From JAHEIJ01 sp040235565 (GTDB taxonomy: Bacteria; Pseudomonadota; Gammaproteobacteria; UBA6429; Thiohalophilaceae): a stretch of 19,401 nt of DNA. The stretch covers positions 1-19,401 of the forward strand of contig JBECLA010000156.1 in assembly GCA_040235565.1 (NCBI GenBank). The letters run 5' to 3'. The position numbers and the translations under genes are program-made. Positions 8,053 to 15,469 of the stretch are shown piece after piece; within the stretch, counting starts at the first letter, position 1, and each line of letters opens with the position of its first letter. The notes below the pieces were generated by a model. That model did no database searches. It had not been told where the DNA came from and was given only the letters and a program-made list of their open reading frames with translations.

Positions 8053-9180
8053 ATGGATTTTGATTCGTTACTGAAACTCATGGTGCACAAGAATGCCTCG
8101 GACATGTTTATCACGGCAGGGGTGGCACCCAGTCTCAAGATCAATGGTCGCATTACACCGGTGACCCAGGCCACCTTGACGCCGCAACAGGCAGGCGAAA
8201 TCGTCAACAGCATCATGACGCCGGCACAGCGCGAAGAGTTTGCCAATCATAGTGAATGTAACTTCGCGATCTCGGCCTCCGGTATCGGCCGCTTTCGTGT
8301 CAGTGCCTTTCGCCAACGTAATCACGCCGGGATGGTGTTGCGTAAGATCGAAACCACGATTCCCAAAATCGAGGATCTGGGATTGCCATCGATCATCAAG
8401 GATCTGGCCATGACCAAGCGTGGTCTGGTGATTTTTGTTGGCGCGACCGGCTCCGGTAAATCCACTTCACTGGCGGCGATGATCGGTTATCGTAACAAGA
8501 ACAGTACCGGCCATATCATCAGTATCGAGGATCCGATTGAATATATTCATAACCACCAGGGTTGTATCGTCACGCAGCGCGAAGTGGGCCTGGACACGGA
8601 GAGCTTTGAAACCGCACTGAAGAATACCCTGCGACAGGCCCCGGATGTCATTCTGATTGGTGAGATTCGTACCCGGGAAACCATGGACCATGCCATCGCT
8701 TTCGCCGAAACCGGTCATCTTTGTCTGGCCACACTGCATGCCAATAATGCCAACCAGGCGATGGACCGGATCATCAACTTTTTCCCGGAAGACCGGCGTA
8801 ACCAGCTGTTAATGGACTTGTCATTGAACATGAAGGGCTTCGTGGCCCAGCAGTTGATTCCGACGCCCGATGGCCAGGGGCGTGTCGTGGCGGTGGAAGT
8901 ATTGATCAACACCCCGTTGATGGCCGACTTGATCCGCAAGGGTGAAGTCCACCAGATGAAACCGTTAATGGCCAAGTCCAACCAGCAAGGGATGAAGACC
9001 TTTGACCAGGCCCTGTACGAACTGTATCGCAATGGTGATATTACCTACGAGGACGCCATTAACCATGCGGATTCGGCCAATGAACTACGCCTGATGATTA
9101 AACTGGGAGAAACCAAGGGAGCGGATGTGGAATCCATGACGGCATCCCTGGAAGGCATTACCCTGCAGGAATCAGAATGA
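8053..9180 (+). CDS. pilU: Type IV pilus accessory retraction ATPase PilU
   Basis: A PilT paralogue that assists PilT in retraction. The product is 375 residues, with the longer C-terminal tail typical of PilU. Walker A GATGSGKST is at 130-138, the Asp box SIEDPIE at 157-163, Walker B with E204 in LIGEIRT, and His-box residues H222 and H229. The PilT-specific AIRNLIRE is replaced by LMADLIRKGE (289-298), which supports PilU over a second PilT. A strong GAGAAGG ribosome site at 8042-8048 precedes the ATG. A hairpin terminator lies shortly after the stop. Confidence 0.96.
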   Translation: MDFDSLLKLMVHKNASDMFITAGVAPSLKINGRITPVTQATLTPQQAGEIVNSIMTPAQREEFANHSECNFAISASGIGRFRVSAFRQRNHAGMVLRKIETTIPKIEDLGLPSIIKDLAMTKRGLVIFVGATGSGKSTSLAAMIGYRNKNSTGHIISIEDPIEYIHNHQGCIVTQREVGLDTESFETALKNTLRQAPDVILIGEIRTRETMDHAIAFAETGHLCLATLHANNANQAMDRIINFFPEDRRNQLLMDLSLNMKGFVAQQLIPTPDGQGRVVAVEVLINTPLMADLIRKGEVHQMKPLMAKSNQQGMKTFDQALYELYRNGDITYEDAINHADSANELRLMIKLGETKGADVESMTASLEGITLQESE

Positions 9181-9206
9181 CAACCACCGTATAATTTTTT
9201 TCTTGG

Positions 9207-9229
9207 ACAACCCGCTGCGTGCGGGTTGT
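9207..9229 (+). terminator. Probable intrinsic terminator of pilT-pilU
   Basis: A perfect 9-base GC-rich stem, ACAACCCGC (9207-9215) with GCGGGTTGT (9221-9229), has a 5-base loop and starts 27 bases past the pilU stop. A short T-rich tail (TTGTTGG) follows. The tail is weak, but the stem is strong and placed as expected. Confidence 0.6.
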
Positions 9230-9259
9230 TTGTTGGCTCAGGGATCTCTGATCAAGTCT

Positions 9260-9325
9260 CATTTTGCCACTCCGGCGAATGTCGGGGTCCACTTAACTCA
9301 ATCACATTCCTGGATCCGCTTTTGT
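9260..9325. repeat. Degenerate REP/MITE-like palindromic element
   Basis: The stretch contains CCGGC-GAAT-GTCGG (9272-9285), a hairpin with one G-U pair, then GGGTCCA (9285-9291) and a near-complementary TGGATCC (9311-9317). This resembles the common dispersed repeat of the form ATTCCGGCGAATGCCGGAATCC...GGATTCC found in many proteobacterial genomes, in a decayed copy. It lies between the convergent pilU and PyrK-like genes, a usual place for such elements. Confirmation needs other copies in the genome. Confidence 0.4.
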
Positions 9326-9348
9326 CAGGCTTGTTTAATCAGGTTGTA

Positions 9349-10221
9349 TCAGCCAAAAACCCGGCGGGCATCGAAAACCGGTCCATCCACACAAACCCGC
9401 TGCATGGCCGGTCCGTTATCGGTCTGAACTTCCACCACACAGCCGGCACAACCACCAACGGCACAGGCCATGAATTCTTCCAGTGATACCTGGCAGGGCA
9501 GGGCATATTCCCGGGCTAACCCGGCAACGGCTTCCAGCATGGGGTGCGGTCCGCAGGCGAAGACCTCGACTTGTTGACGCTGATCTTCCGTCAGCGTATC
9601 CAGCCACAAGCGGGCGAGATCGGTGACATAGCCTTCGAAACAGCCGGCATAGCCCTGGGTACTGGCGAGGCGACAGGGAACTTGCCAGTCCTCCATTAAT
9701 GGCATGGTGGCGACCACGCCGGCCGGCATGCCGGGGATCAGGAATTCAGAAGGCTTGGCGCTAAACGGAAACGGGACTTCGGAACCGAGGATCATGAAAG
9801 GGGAAAAATCCGCCTGTTGTTGACGAATCGTGTCAGCCACAAACACCATCGGCGGCATGCCAACCCCGCCGCCAATCAATAGGGGCCGTGGTCGGTCCGA
9901 ATGCAATTCGAAGGGTTTCCCGATGGGACCTAGGATGCTGAGTTGTTCCCCCACCTGGCGTTTCGCCAGCAGCGCAGTCCCTTCACCAAAGGCTTTATAA
10001 AGGAATTCCATTTCGCCGTTTTGGGGCAAGACGCGCATGATGGATATCGGGCGACGCATGGGGCGCTGCGGGTCGCAGGTGATATGGGCGAAGCTGCCGG
10101 CCTTGGCGCGTTGAGCGATGGTGGGAGCACGCACGCGCAAGATATATTGCTCCCCTGCAAATGCCTGGTGCGCAAGAATTTCTGCCTGTTCGAGAAAGAT
10201 GGTATTGCGATGTGGTTTCAT
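9349..10221 (-). CDS. PyrK-type FAD/[2Fe-2S] electron transfer protein
   Basis: The product has 290 residues in the ferredoxin-reductase fold of the dihydroorotate dehydrogenase electron transfer subunit (PyrK). The flavin motif RRPISI is at 56-61, the NAD-binding GGGVGMPP at 117-124, and CGPHPML at 223-229. The segment SLEEFMACAVGGCAGCVV plus VCVDGPVF supplies four cysteines (C253, C258, C261, C277) with the PyrK spacing C-x4-C-x2-C for a [2Fe-2S] cluster. PyrK normally pairs with a class 1B PyrD; none is visible here. It sits 75 bases after pyrC', so a pyrimidine link is likely but the partner is unknown. Another redox partner is possible. Confidence 0.85.
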   Translation of the reverse strand: MKPHRNTIFLEQAEILAHQAFAGEQYILRVRAPTIAQRAKAGSFAHITCDPQRPMRRPISIMRVLPQNGEMEFLYKAFGEGTALLAKRQVGEQLSILGPIGKPFELHSDRPRPLLIGGGVGMPPMVFVADTIRQQQADFSPFMILGSEVPFPFSAKPSEFLIPGMPAGVVATMPLMEDWQVPCRLASTQGYAGCFEGYVTDLARLWLDTLTEDQRQQVEVFACGPHPMLEAVAGLAREYALPCQVSLEEFMACAVGGCAGCVVEVQTDNGPAMQRVCVDGPVFDARRVFG

Positions 10222-10296
10222 GACTACCGTCGCTGTAGGTCAATCATATTTAATAATCATCGGGTAACACGGCAGGAGAAATAAATTCGTTTCCGG

Positions 10297-11583
10297 CTAT
10301 CCACTTGAGCAGTAAACCAGTTTACCTTCCAGCAGGGTATGGGTCACCTTGCCGGTTAATTCCCAACCGGCGAAAGGCGTATTTTTACCGACACTGACTA
10401 ATTGCTCCGGGATCACCGTCCAGTGTTGTTCGGGATCGAAGATGCAGACATCGGCCCGGGCGCCAATGGCGAGGGTACCGCTGTCGGCAAGGTTCAGAAT
10501 CCGCGCCGGTTCGCAGGTCAGCTTGGCGACCATGTCCGGCAATGGCACAAGGCCTTCCTTGACCAGACGCAATGCCAGCGATAACAGGGTTTCGAGTCCA
10601 CTAATGCCCGGTTCGGTATCCGCAAAGGGAGCTAGTTTGGCATCGGCATCATGGGGTTGATGATCCGAACTGATGGCACTGATGCAACCATTGGCGAGCC
10701 CCGCCCGCAAGCCTTCCTGATCCCGTTGGGTGCGCAACGGTGGTAGCACATGGCACTGGCTGTTGAAGAAACCGATGTCCATCTCGGTCAAATGCAGGTG
10801 ATGCGGTGTAACACCCATGGTGACCGGCAGGCCGTCGTGCTTGGCGCGGGCGATCATTTGCACGGAATGGGCGGTGGAGAGGTGGCAGAAATGCGCGCGT
10901 ACGCCGGTTTGTTCAATGAGCATCAGTTCCCGGGCCACCGCGACGGTCTCGGCCGCTTCAGGCACGCCCGGTAGACCCAGGCGGGTACTGATCATGCCTT
11001 CGTGGGCACAGCCTCCCTGGGACAGGCTGGGGTCCTCGGCATGGAGGAAGACGGGCAAATCGCAACTTGCCGCATATTCCATGGCCCGGCGCATGACCCG
11101 CGTTTGCGTCACGGGATAACAGGCATTGCTGACGGCGATACATTTACCCTGCAGGTGTAACAGTGCCATTTCCGCCAGTTGTTCGCCCTTTAATCCCGTG
11201 GTCAGTGCGCCGAGCGGCAGGACGCGCGCGAAACCGGCATCACTGGCATGGCGGGTGATCAGCTCCGCCACCGCCGGGGTTTCAATGATCGGGTTGGTGT
11301 CGGGGGGAACGCAGAGGGTGGTGATCCCGCCCGCAGCGGCGGCACGGGTTTCGCTGGCAATCGTGCCTTTGTGTTCCTGCCCGGGTTCACGCAGGCGGGC
11401 AGAAAGATCGATCAGGCCGGGGATGACAATCTGGCCAGTGGCGTCGATTGTCTGATCCGCCTCGAAACCATCGGGCTTCGCCCCGTGGCCGAGTATTCGG
11501 CCGTCAGCGAGATACAGGTCGCTGATCGTATCGAGGTTCTGTGCCGGGTCTAGCAGGCGGCCATTCTGGATTACAGTGCGCAT
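10297..11583 (-). CDS. pyrC': Dihydroorotase-like protein PyrC', probably non-catalytic
   Basis: The 428-residue protein has the class I dihydroorotase fold but has lost key metal ligands. The usual HxH in DxHxHLREPG reads D-L-S-A-R-L-R (59-65): S61 and R63 replace both histidines. The bridging aspartate of SDDG is N153 (SNAC). H181 (FLHAED), H234 (FCHLS), D307 (SSDHQPH) and the substrate-binding R65 remain. In pseudomonads an inactive PyrC' is needed for assembly of the aspartate carbamoyltransferase holoenzyme with PyrB. The same role is inferred here; a functional dihydroorotase should be encoded elsewhere. The ATG lies one base after the pyrB stop. Confidence 0.9.
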   Translation of the reverse strand: MRTVIQNGRLLDPAQNLDTISDLYLADGRILGHGAKPDGFEADQTIDATGQIVIPGLIDLSARLREPGQEHKGTIASETRAAAAGGITTLCVPPDTNPIIETPAVAELITRHASDAGFARVLPLGALTTGLKGEQLAEMALLHLQGKCIAVSNACYPVTQTRVMRRAMEYAASCDLPVFLHAEDPSLSQGGCAHEGMISTRLGLPGVPEAAETVAVARELMLIEQTGVRAHFCHLSTAHSVQMIARAKHDGLPVTMGVTPHHLHLTEMDIGFFNSQCHVLPPLRTQRDQEGLRAGLANGCISAISSDHQPHDADAKLAPFADTEPGISGLETLLSLALRLVKEGLVPLPDMVAKLTCEPARILNLADSGTLAIGARADVCIFDPEQHWTVIPEQLVSVGKNTPFAGWELTGKVTHTLLEGKLVYCSSG

Positions 11584-11584
11584 A

Positions 11585-12562
11585 TCAGCTGCCCTCTTCT
11601 CCTTGCGGGGCGCGCCCGAGCACCAGTGACATCACCGCCATGCGGACCGCGATGCCGTTGGTGACCTGCTCCAGAATGACGGATTGAGGGCCATCGGCAA
11701 CGGCCGAATCAATTTCGACCCCCCGGTTGATGGGGCCGGGGTGCATGACAATGGCATCGGGTTTGGCCAGCGCCAGCTTGGATTCGGTCAGGCCGTAACG
11801 GGTAAAGTATTCATGTTCACTGGGCAACAAGGCGCCTTCCATCCGCTCGCGTTGCAAACGCAGCATGATGACCACATCAACATCCTGTAAACCCTCCTCG
11901 ATAGAGTGATGGATATGAACGCCAAGGTTAGCGGCTTCCGGTGGGATCAGGGTTTGTGGGCCAATCACTCTGACTTCCGGCACACCAAGCGTGTTGAGGG
12001 CATGGATTTCCGATCGGGCTACGCGGGAGTGTTTGATATCACCGACAATCGCCACACGCAGTGCCGTCAGATCCGGCTTGTGGCGCCGAATGGTGAAGGC
12101 GTCCAGCATGGCCTGGGTAGGGTGGGCATGCCAGCCATCTCCGGCGTTAATCACGCTGATGTGAGGCGCAACATGTTCGGCAATAAAGTGGGCGGCACCA
12201 CTCTGGTTATGCCGTACCACGAACATGTCACAATACATCGCCTCGAGATTCCGTAACATATCCAGCAGCGTTTCTCCTTTGCTGGTGGACGAGGTACTGA
12301 TGTTGATGTTCTGGACGTCCGCGGAAAGGCGTTTGGCAGCAAGTTCAAAAGTGGTGCGCGTGCGTGTGCTTGGCTCAAAAAACAGGTTGACGATGGTCTT
12401 ACCCCGTAGCAGAGGCACTTTTTTTACCTGCTGGGTGCCGACGGTAGCAAAGTTTTCGGCAATATCGAGAATTTCGGTCAGTACCTTGCGAGGCAAACCT
12501 TCAATATCGATAAAGTGACGTAAGCGTCCTTCCGTATCGAATTGAAGATTATGGTTTTTCAT
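11585..12562 (-). CDS. pyrB: Aspartate carbamoyltransferase catalytic subunit
   Basis: It condenses carbamoyl phosphate and aspartate to carbamoyl aspartate, the committed pyrimidine step. The length of 325 residues is normal for the pseudomonad-type enzyme. Carbamoyl phosphate contacts are STRTRT (65-70) and HPTQ (147-150); K95 sits in the SSTSKGET loop donated to the neighbouring subunit; MLRLQRERM (233-241) and PGPINRG (275-281) bind aspartate. No pyrI regulatory gene is adjacent. The start overlaps the pyrR stop by four bases (ATGA), so the two are translationally coupled. Confidence 0.97.
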   Translation of the reverse strand: MKNHNLQFDTEGRLRHFIDIEGLPRKVLTEILDIAENFATVGTQQVKKVPLLRGKTIVNLFFEPSTRTRTTFELAAKRLSADVQNINISTSSTSKGETLLDMLRNLEAMYCDMFVVRHNQSGAAHFIAEHVAPHISVINAGDGWHAHPTQAMLDAFTIRRHKPDLTALRVAIVGDIKHSRVARSEIHALNTLGVPEVRVIGPQTLIPPEAANLGVHIHHSIEEGLQDVDVVIMLRLQRERMEGALLPSEHEYFTRYGLTESKLALAKPDAIVMHPGPINRGVEIDSAVADGPQSVILEQVTNGIAVRMAVMSLVLGRAPQGEEGS

Positions 12563-13065
12563 AGTTCGCTAAGGACGGTGAGTTGCAATGGTTCGGGGCC
12601 GGTCAATTTGACATGCTCGCCGACCTGCAATGTCATGGTTTCGCCGACAATGTCTGCGCAGATGGGCAATTCCTTGCCACCGCGATCAATCAGGCATGCC
12701 AGCATGACGGAGGCCGGCCGGCCGTAGTCAAAGATCTCATTCAATGCGGCACGGATAGTACGACCGGTGTGGAGCACATCGTCCACCAGAATGATGTGTC
12801 GATCTTCAACTTCAAACGGCAGGTTTGAAGGCTGCACCTGGGGATGCATGCCAATACGGGTGAAATCGTCGCGGTAGAAACTGATATTCAGGGTGCCAAG
12901 GGGATCGGTCAGGGCAAGCTGGCGGTGCAGGGCCTGGGCAACCCAGACGCCACCGGTATGGATGCCTATCATGAGCGGGTCGGAAACAGATCGTGATGCG
13001 AGGAGGGATTGCAGCTCGCTGGCCATCTGGCCCAGCAGTTGATTGACATCACGGCTGTCGGGCAT
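12559..13065 (-). CDS. pyrR: PyrR: phosphoribosyltransferase / pyrimidine regulator
   Basis: The protein has 168 residues of the type I phosphoribosyltransferase fold. The PRPP-binding loop ILVDDVLHTGRT is at 92-103. In Bacillus PyrR binds pyr mRNA and controls attenuation, with side activity as uracil phosphoribosyltransferase. Here it is squeezed between ruvX (19 bases upstream) and pyrB (overlapping), leaving no room for a leader attenuator next to it. In gammaproteobacteria its regulatory role is less clear. A weak AGGA lies about 17 bases before the ATG. Confidence 0.93.
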   Translation of the reverse strand: MPDSRDVNQLLGQMASELQSLLASRSVSDPLMIGIHTGGVWVAQALHRQLALTDPLGTLNISFYRDDFTRIGMHPQVQPSNLPFEVEDRHIILVDDVLHTGRTIRAALNEIFDYGRPASVMLACLIDRGGKELPICADIVGETMTLQVGEHVKLTGPEPLQLTVLSEL

Positions 13066-13084
13066 ACGGAATTCTTTTTTCCTG

Positions 13085-13501
13085 TTATTCGTTACGGTGT
13101 TGGTCCAGCCAGCTCTGTAAAATGAGTGCCGCGGCCAGGGCGTCGATGTCGGTTTTCACGTGTTTCCCCTTGCGTTGTGCCAACTCGGATTCAGCCTCAT
13201 GGGAAGTCAGACGCTCATCCATCATTTCGACAGGCAGATTGTAACGCCCTTTGAGCTGATTACCAAAGCGTTGCGCCCTGGCCGTCAGCGCCTGGGTGGA
13301 GCCATCAAGATGCAAGGGTAAGCCGACGACCAGTTTATCGGGTTGCCATTCCGCGATCAGTTTCCCGATGGCCTGCCAGTCCGGCGTTTCGTTTGTGTTA
13401 GGCAGGGTGGTTAAGGGGGTGACAGAGTGGGTGACCGCCTGTCCGACTGCCACCCCGATGCGTTTGGTCCCGTAGTCAAAACCAAGCAAGGTCAGGCTCA
13501 C
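13085..13501 (-). CDS. ruvX: Putative pre-16S rRNA nuclease / Holliday junction resolvase-like RuvX
   Basis: A 138-residue RNase H-fold nuclease of the YqgF family, which acts in 16S rRNA 5' end processing in E. coli. Likely metal residues are D9 (GFDYGTKRIG), E96 (MMDERLTS) and D118/D120 (TDIDALAA). The start is GTG at 13501, overlapping the yqgE stop as GTGA. yqgE-ruvX adjacency is widespread in gammaproteobacteria, which supports both calls. Confidence 0.95.
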   Translation of the reverse strand: MSLTLLGFDYGTKRIGVAVGQAVTHSVTPLTTLPNTNETPDWQAIGKLIAEWQPDKLVVGLPLHLDGSTQALTARAQRFGNQLKGRYNLPVEMMDERLTSHEAESELAQRKGKHVKTDIDALAAALILQSWLDQHRNE

Positions 13502-14061
13502 GCGTGGCCCACATCGCTGGATATCAGATTGAGTTCCACTCCGAGATGGGCGGCGGCCGCTGTCCAGCGGGATTCGGCCGGGGTGTCGAAGATAATCGGC
13601 AGATCAGCCGGGCCATTCAGCCAGGCGTTAGCGGCGAGTTCTTCTTCCAGTTGGCCTTCGCCCCAGCCGGCATAACCGAGCATGATGAGATATTTTTCCG
13701 GGCCGATTCCCTCAGCGATGGCTTCAAGAATGTCCTGTGACATGGTCAGGGCAACATTCGGGGCAATCTGCATACTGTTGTCCCATTCGCCGACAGGCTG
13801 ATGCAGGACAAAGCCGCGATCAGTCTGTACCGGTCCCCCCTGATAAATGGGGATATGGGTGGTATCGGCCTCATTAACCTCGATATTGAGCTGTTCGGCC
13901 AATTCACCGAGCGTCAGATCAGTCGGGCGATTGATGACCAGACCCATGGCGCCGGCCGGGCTGTGTTCACACATGTAGGTGACTGTGTGAAAGAAATTGG
14001 GATCGGCCAGGGTGGGCATGGCAATCAGAAACTGGCCGGTGAGCTGAGTGGAATGTGCCAT
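13498..14061 (-). CDS. yqgE: YqgE/AlgH family protein
   Basis: The product is 187 residues of the YqgE/AlgH (DUF179) family. Conserved parts include FLIAMPTLADPNF (11-23), GAMGLVINRP (37-46), QGGPVQTDRGFVLH (74-87) and LGYAGWGEGQLEEEL (128-142). Function is unsettled; AlgH was linked to alginate gene expression in P. aeruginosa. I chose the ATG at 14061 because family members begin about ten residues before FLIAMP. An alternative ATG at 14106 overlaps the tonB stop as ATGA and would add 15 residues; coupling makes it a real alternative. Confidence 0.93.
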   Translation of the reverse strand: MAHSTQLTGQFLIAMPTLADPNFFHTVTYMCEHSPAGAMGLVINRPTDLTLGELAEQLNIEVNEADTTHIPIYQGGPVQTDRGFVLHQPVGEWDNSMQIAPNVALTMSQDILEAIAEGIGPEKYLIMLGYAGWGEGQLEEELAANAWLNGPADLPIIFDTPAESRWTAAAAHLGVELNLISSDVGHA

Positions 14062-14102
14062 AGCACTAAGTATCCGACAGTGACTGATAGCTGGCAAGGC
14101 CG

Positions 14103-15008
14103 TCATTGGGCATGGGTCATCAGCCCGCCACCGCTCTGGAATTGCCAGACACGTGGGATATGCAGAATATCCGTATCTTCCAGTATGTCTTCACTCAGAG
14201 GCGGATAGGGTGCGGCCAGTCTGACGATACGCATGGCAGCCTGATCGAGTATTTCATGTCCCGAAGAGCGCAATACCCGGACCGAATGCAGTGAGCCGTC
14301 GGGATTGATGGCGACGTCCATTAACAGGGCACCACTGATACCGCGCTGTACGGCCTTTTCCGGGTAATTCAAGTTTCCAATTCGTTCTACCTTGGCGCGC
14401 CAGGCATCCATGTAACTGGCAAAACGGAATTCGCGGGCATTGGCCCCGCGCACATAAGTCTGACGCGGTGTCACGGCATAACTCTTTTTGATTTCTTCAA
14501 TTTTGGCACTGAGACGGGCAATCTCCTGACTGCGCTCGAATAACTGGGCGGCGCTGACCTTTTCGGGCGGGATCGGCAGCGGATCATGCTGGGGTTGGCT
14601 GACTTCCTTGCGTTTCGCCTTGTCCGCGGTCATCAGTTCCTGTTGTTCCTGTTTCAGCGGTACCGGTGGCGGTGCCAGGGCGCGGACACTGGCGGGAGCA
14701 ATGCCTTGTTCCTGGGTCGGGGTGGTGTTGGAAAAAGGACTGCTGTCCCGGACTTTTTCCTCCACGTTACCGCCACCCAGCTGGTTGGCCTGGGCAAGAT
14801 AGTCTGCATCTTCCGGGGCTTCTTCGGCGCGATTATGAACCAGGGTGATCTCCATGGTTGACAGGCTGTCCAGATTATCCTCATCCACCAGATTGAAACT
14901 GACACCGAGAATGATGATGGCATGCATTGCCAGGGCAAAAAACACCGTGAGGCTGAAACGGTCACTGGAACTGACGGCGATGGGTGCGGCTTGAACGGTA
15001 CTGGTCAT
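14103..15008 (-). CDS. tonB: TonB-family energy transducer, TonB3-like
   Basis: The product is 301 residues. A cytoplasmic start is followed by one membrane anchor at about 18-38. A long periplasmic linker comes next, with proline-rich patches (APPPVP, PLPIPPEK) and a short helical segment at about 153-176. The C-terminal TonB domain covers about 205-290 (NLNYPEKAVQRGISG, DVAINPDGSL). No exbB or exbD is nearby. Its place next to yqgE and close to gshB and pilG matches P. aeruginosa tonB3, which is needed for normal twitching motility. A pilus-related role is therefore more likely than siderophore uptake. This is inference from position. Confidence 0.9.
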   Translation of the reverse strand: MTSTVQAAPIAVSSSDRFSLTVFFALAMHAIIILGVSFNLVDEDNLDSLSTMEITLVHNRAEEAPEDADYLAQANQLGGGNVEEKVRDSSPFSNTTPTQEQGIAPASVRALAPPPVPLKQEQQELMTADKAKRKEVSQPQHDPLPIPPEKVSAAQLFERSQEIARLSAKIEEIKKSYAVTPRQTYVRGANAREFRFASYMDAWRAKVERIGNLNYPEKAVQRGISGALLMDVAINPDGSLHSVRVLRSSGHEILDQAAMRIVRLAAPYPPLSEDILEDTDILHIPRVWQFQSGGGLMTHAQ

Positions 15009-15035
15009 AGGGCAACGAAAATTAGCTTAACCACA

Positions 15036-15064
15036 ATTATACTGATTACGGTGCGGGTTGATCA
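15036..15064 (-). promoter_or_regulatory. Predicted promoter of tonB and the genes downstream
   Basis: A perfect TATAAT -10 box reads on the minus strand at 15036-15041, 27 bases before the tonB ATG. With a 17-base spacer the -35 site (15059-15064, TGATCA) is poor. The likely transcript start is near 15029, giving about a 20-base leader. It could serve tonB through the pyr genes. Confidence 0.45.
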
Positions 15065-15082
15065 GCTCGGGTAAACACTATT

Positions 15083-15469
15083 TCATTGTGCAACGGGTTG
15101 GTTACCCGGCTGTCTGGCGCGGTATCGCGTCAACTCCTGCTGCAACCAGTCGCGGCTATAGAATAATTGTCCCCGGCAGCGTACCTGATAACGTTTTCCG
15201 GAGATACTGCTCTTGCTGGCAATGCGCTCGATAAATTGCTCGGCGCTATCGACCCAACGTCTGGCGTAGTCGTATTTGGTTTGCAAGTGCTCGCGTGCTT
15301 CTTTCGCCGGGTACTCGCTGTTATTACGGATAAAAATACAATCCGATTGACTGATGAATTCCAACAAGTGCTGAATTTCTTTCTCGCTGGTCGGGGTCGC
15401 CTGGCTGACGGGCAACCACCCTATCGGTAGCAGCAGGGAAATCAACAGGTACTTAAGGACTTTTTGCAT
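15083..15469 (-). CDS. DUF5329 family periplasmic protein
   Basis: The product is 128 residues with a signal peptide (1-24: MQKVLKY, a hydrophobic core, cut after SQA). The mature part resembles DUF5329: EIQHLLEFI, SDCIFIRNNSEY (42-53), an EAREHLQTKYDYAR helix (57-70) and YQVRC (94-98). Two cysteines (C44, C98) could form a disulfide in the periplasm. Function is unknown. The gene overlaps the end of the upstream phosphoesterase gene by 17 bases and has an AGGA ribosome site, so the pair is probably one transcript. Confidence 0.8.
   Translation of the reverse strand: MQKVLKYLLISLLLPIGWLPVSQATPTSEKEIQHLLEFISQSDCIFIRNNSEYPAKEAREHLQTKYDYARRWVDSAEQFIERIASKSSISGKRYQVRCRGQLFYSRDWLQQELTRYRARQPGNQPVAQ

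Noticed and set aside
9191..9206. T-run before the hairpin after pilU, read as part of a terminator
   Set aside because: The T-run precedes the stem on the plus strand and becomes an A-run following it on the minus strand, so it does not act as a terminator tail in either direction; the call rests on the stem alone.
13066..13084. PyrR-binding attenuator before pyrR
   Set aside because: Only 19 bases are available and no stem-loop is visible.
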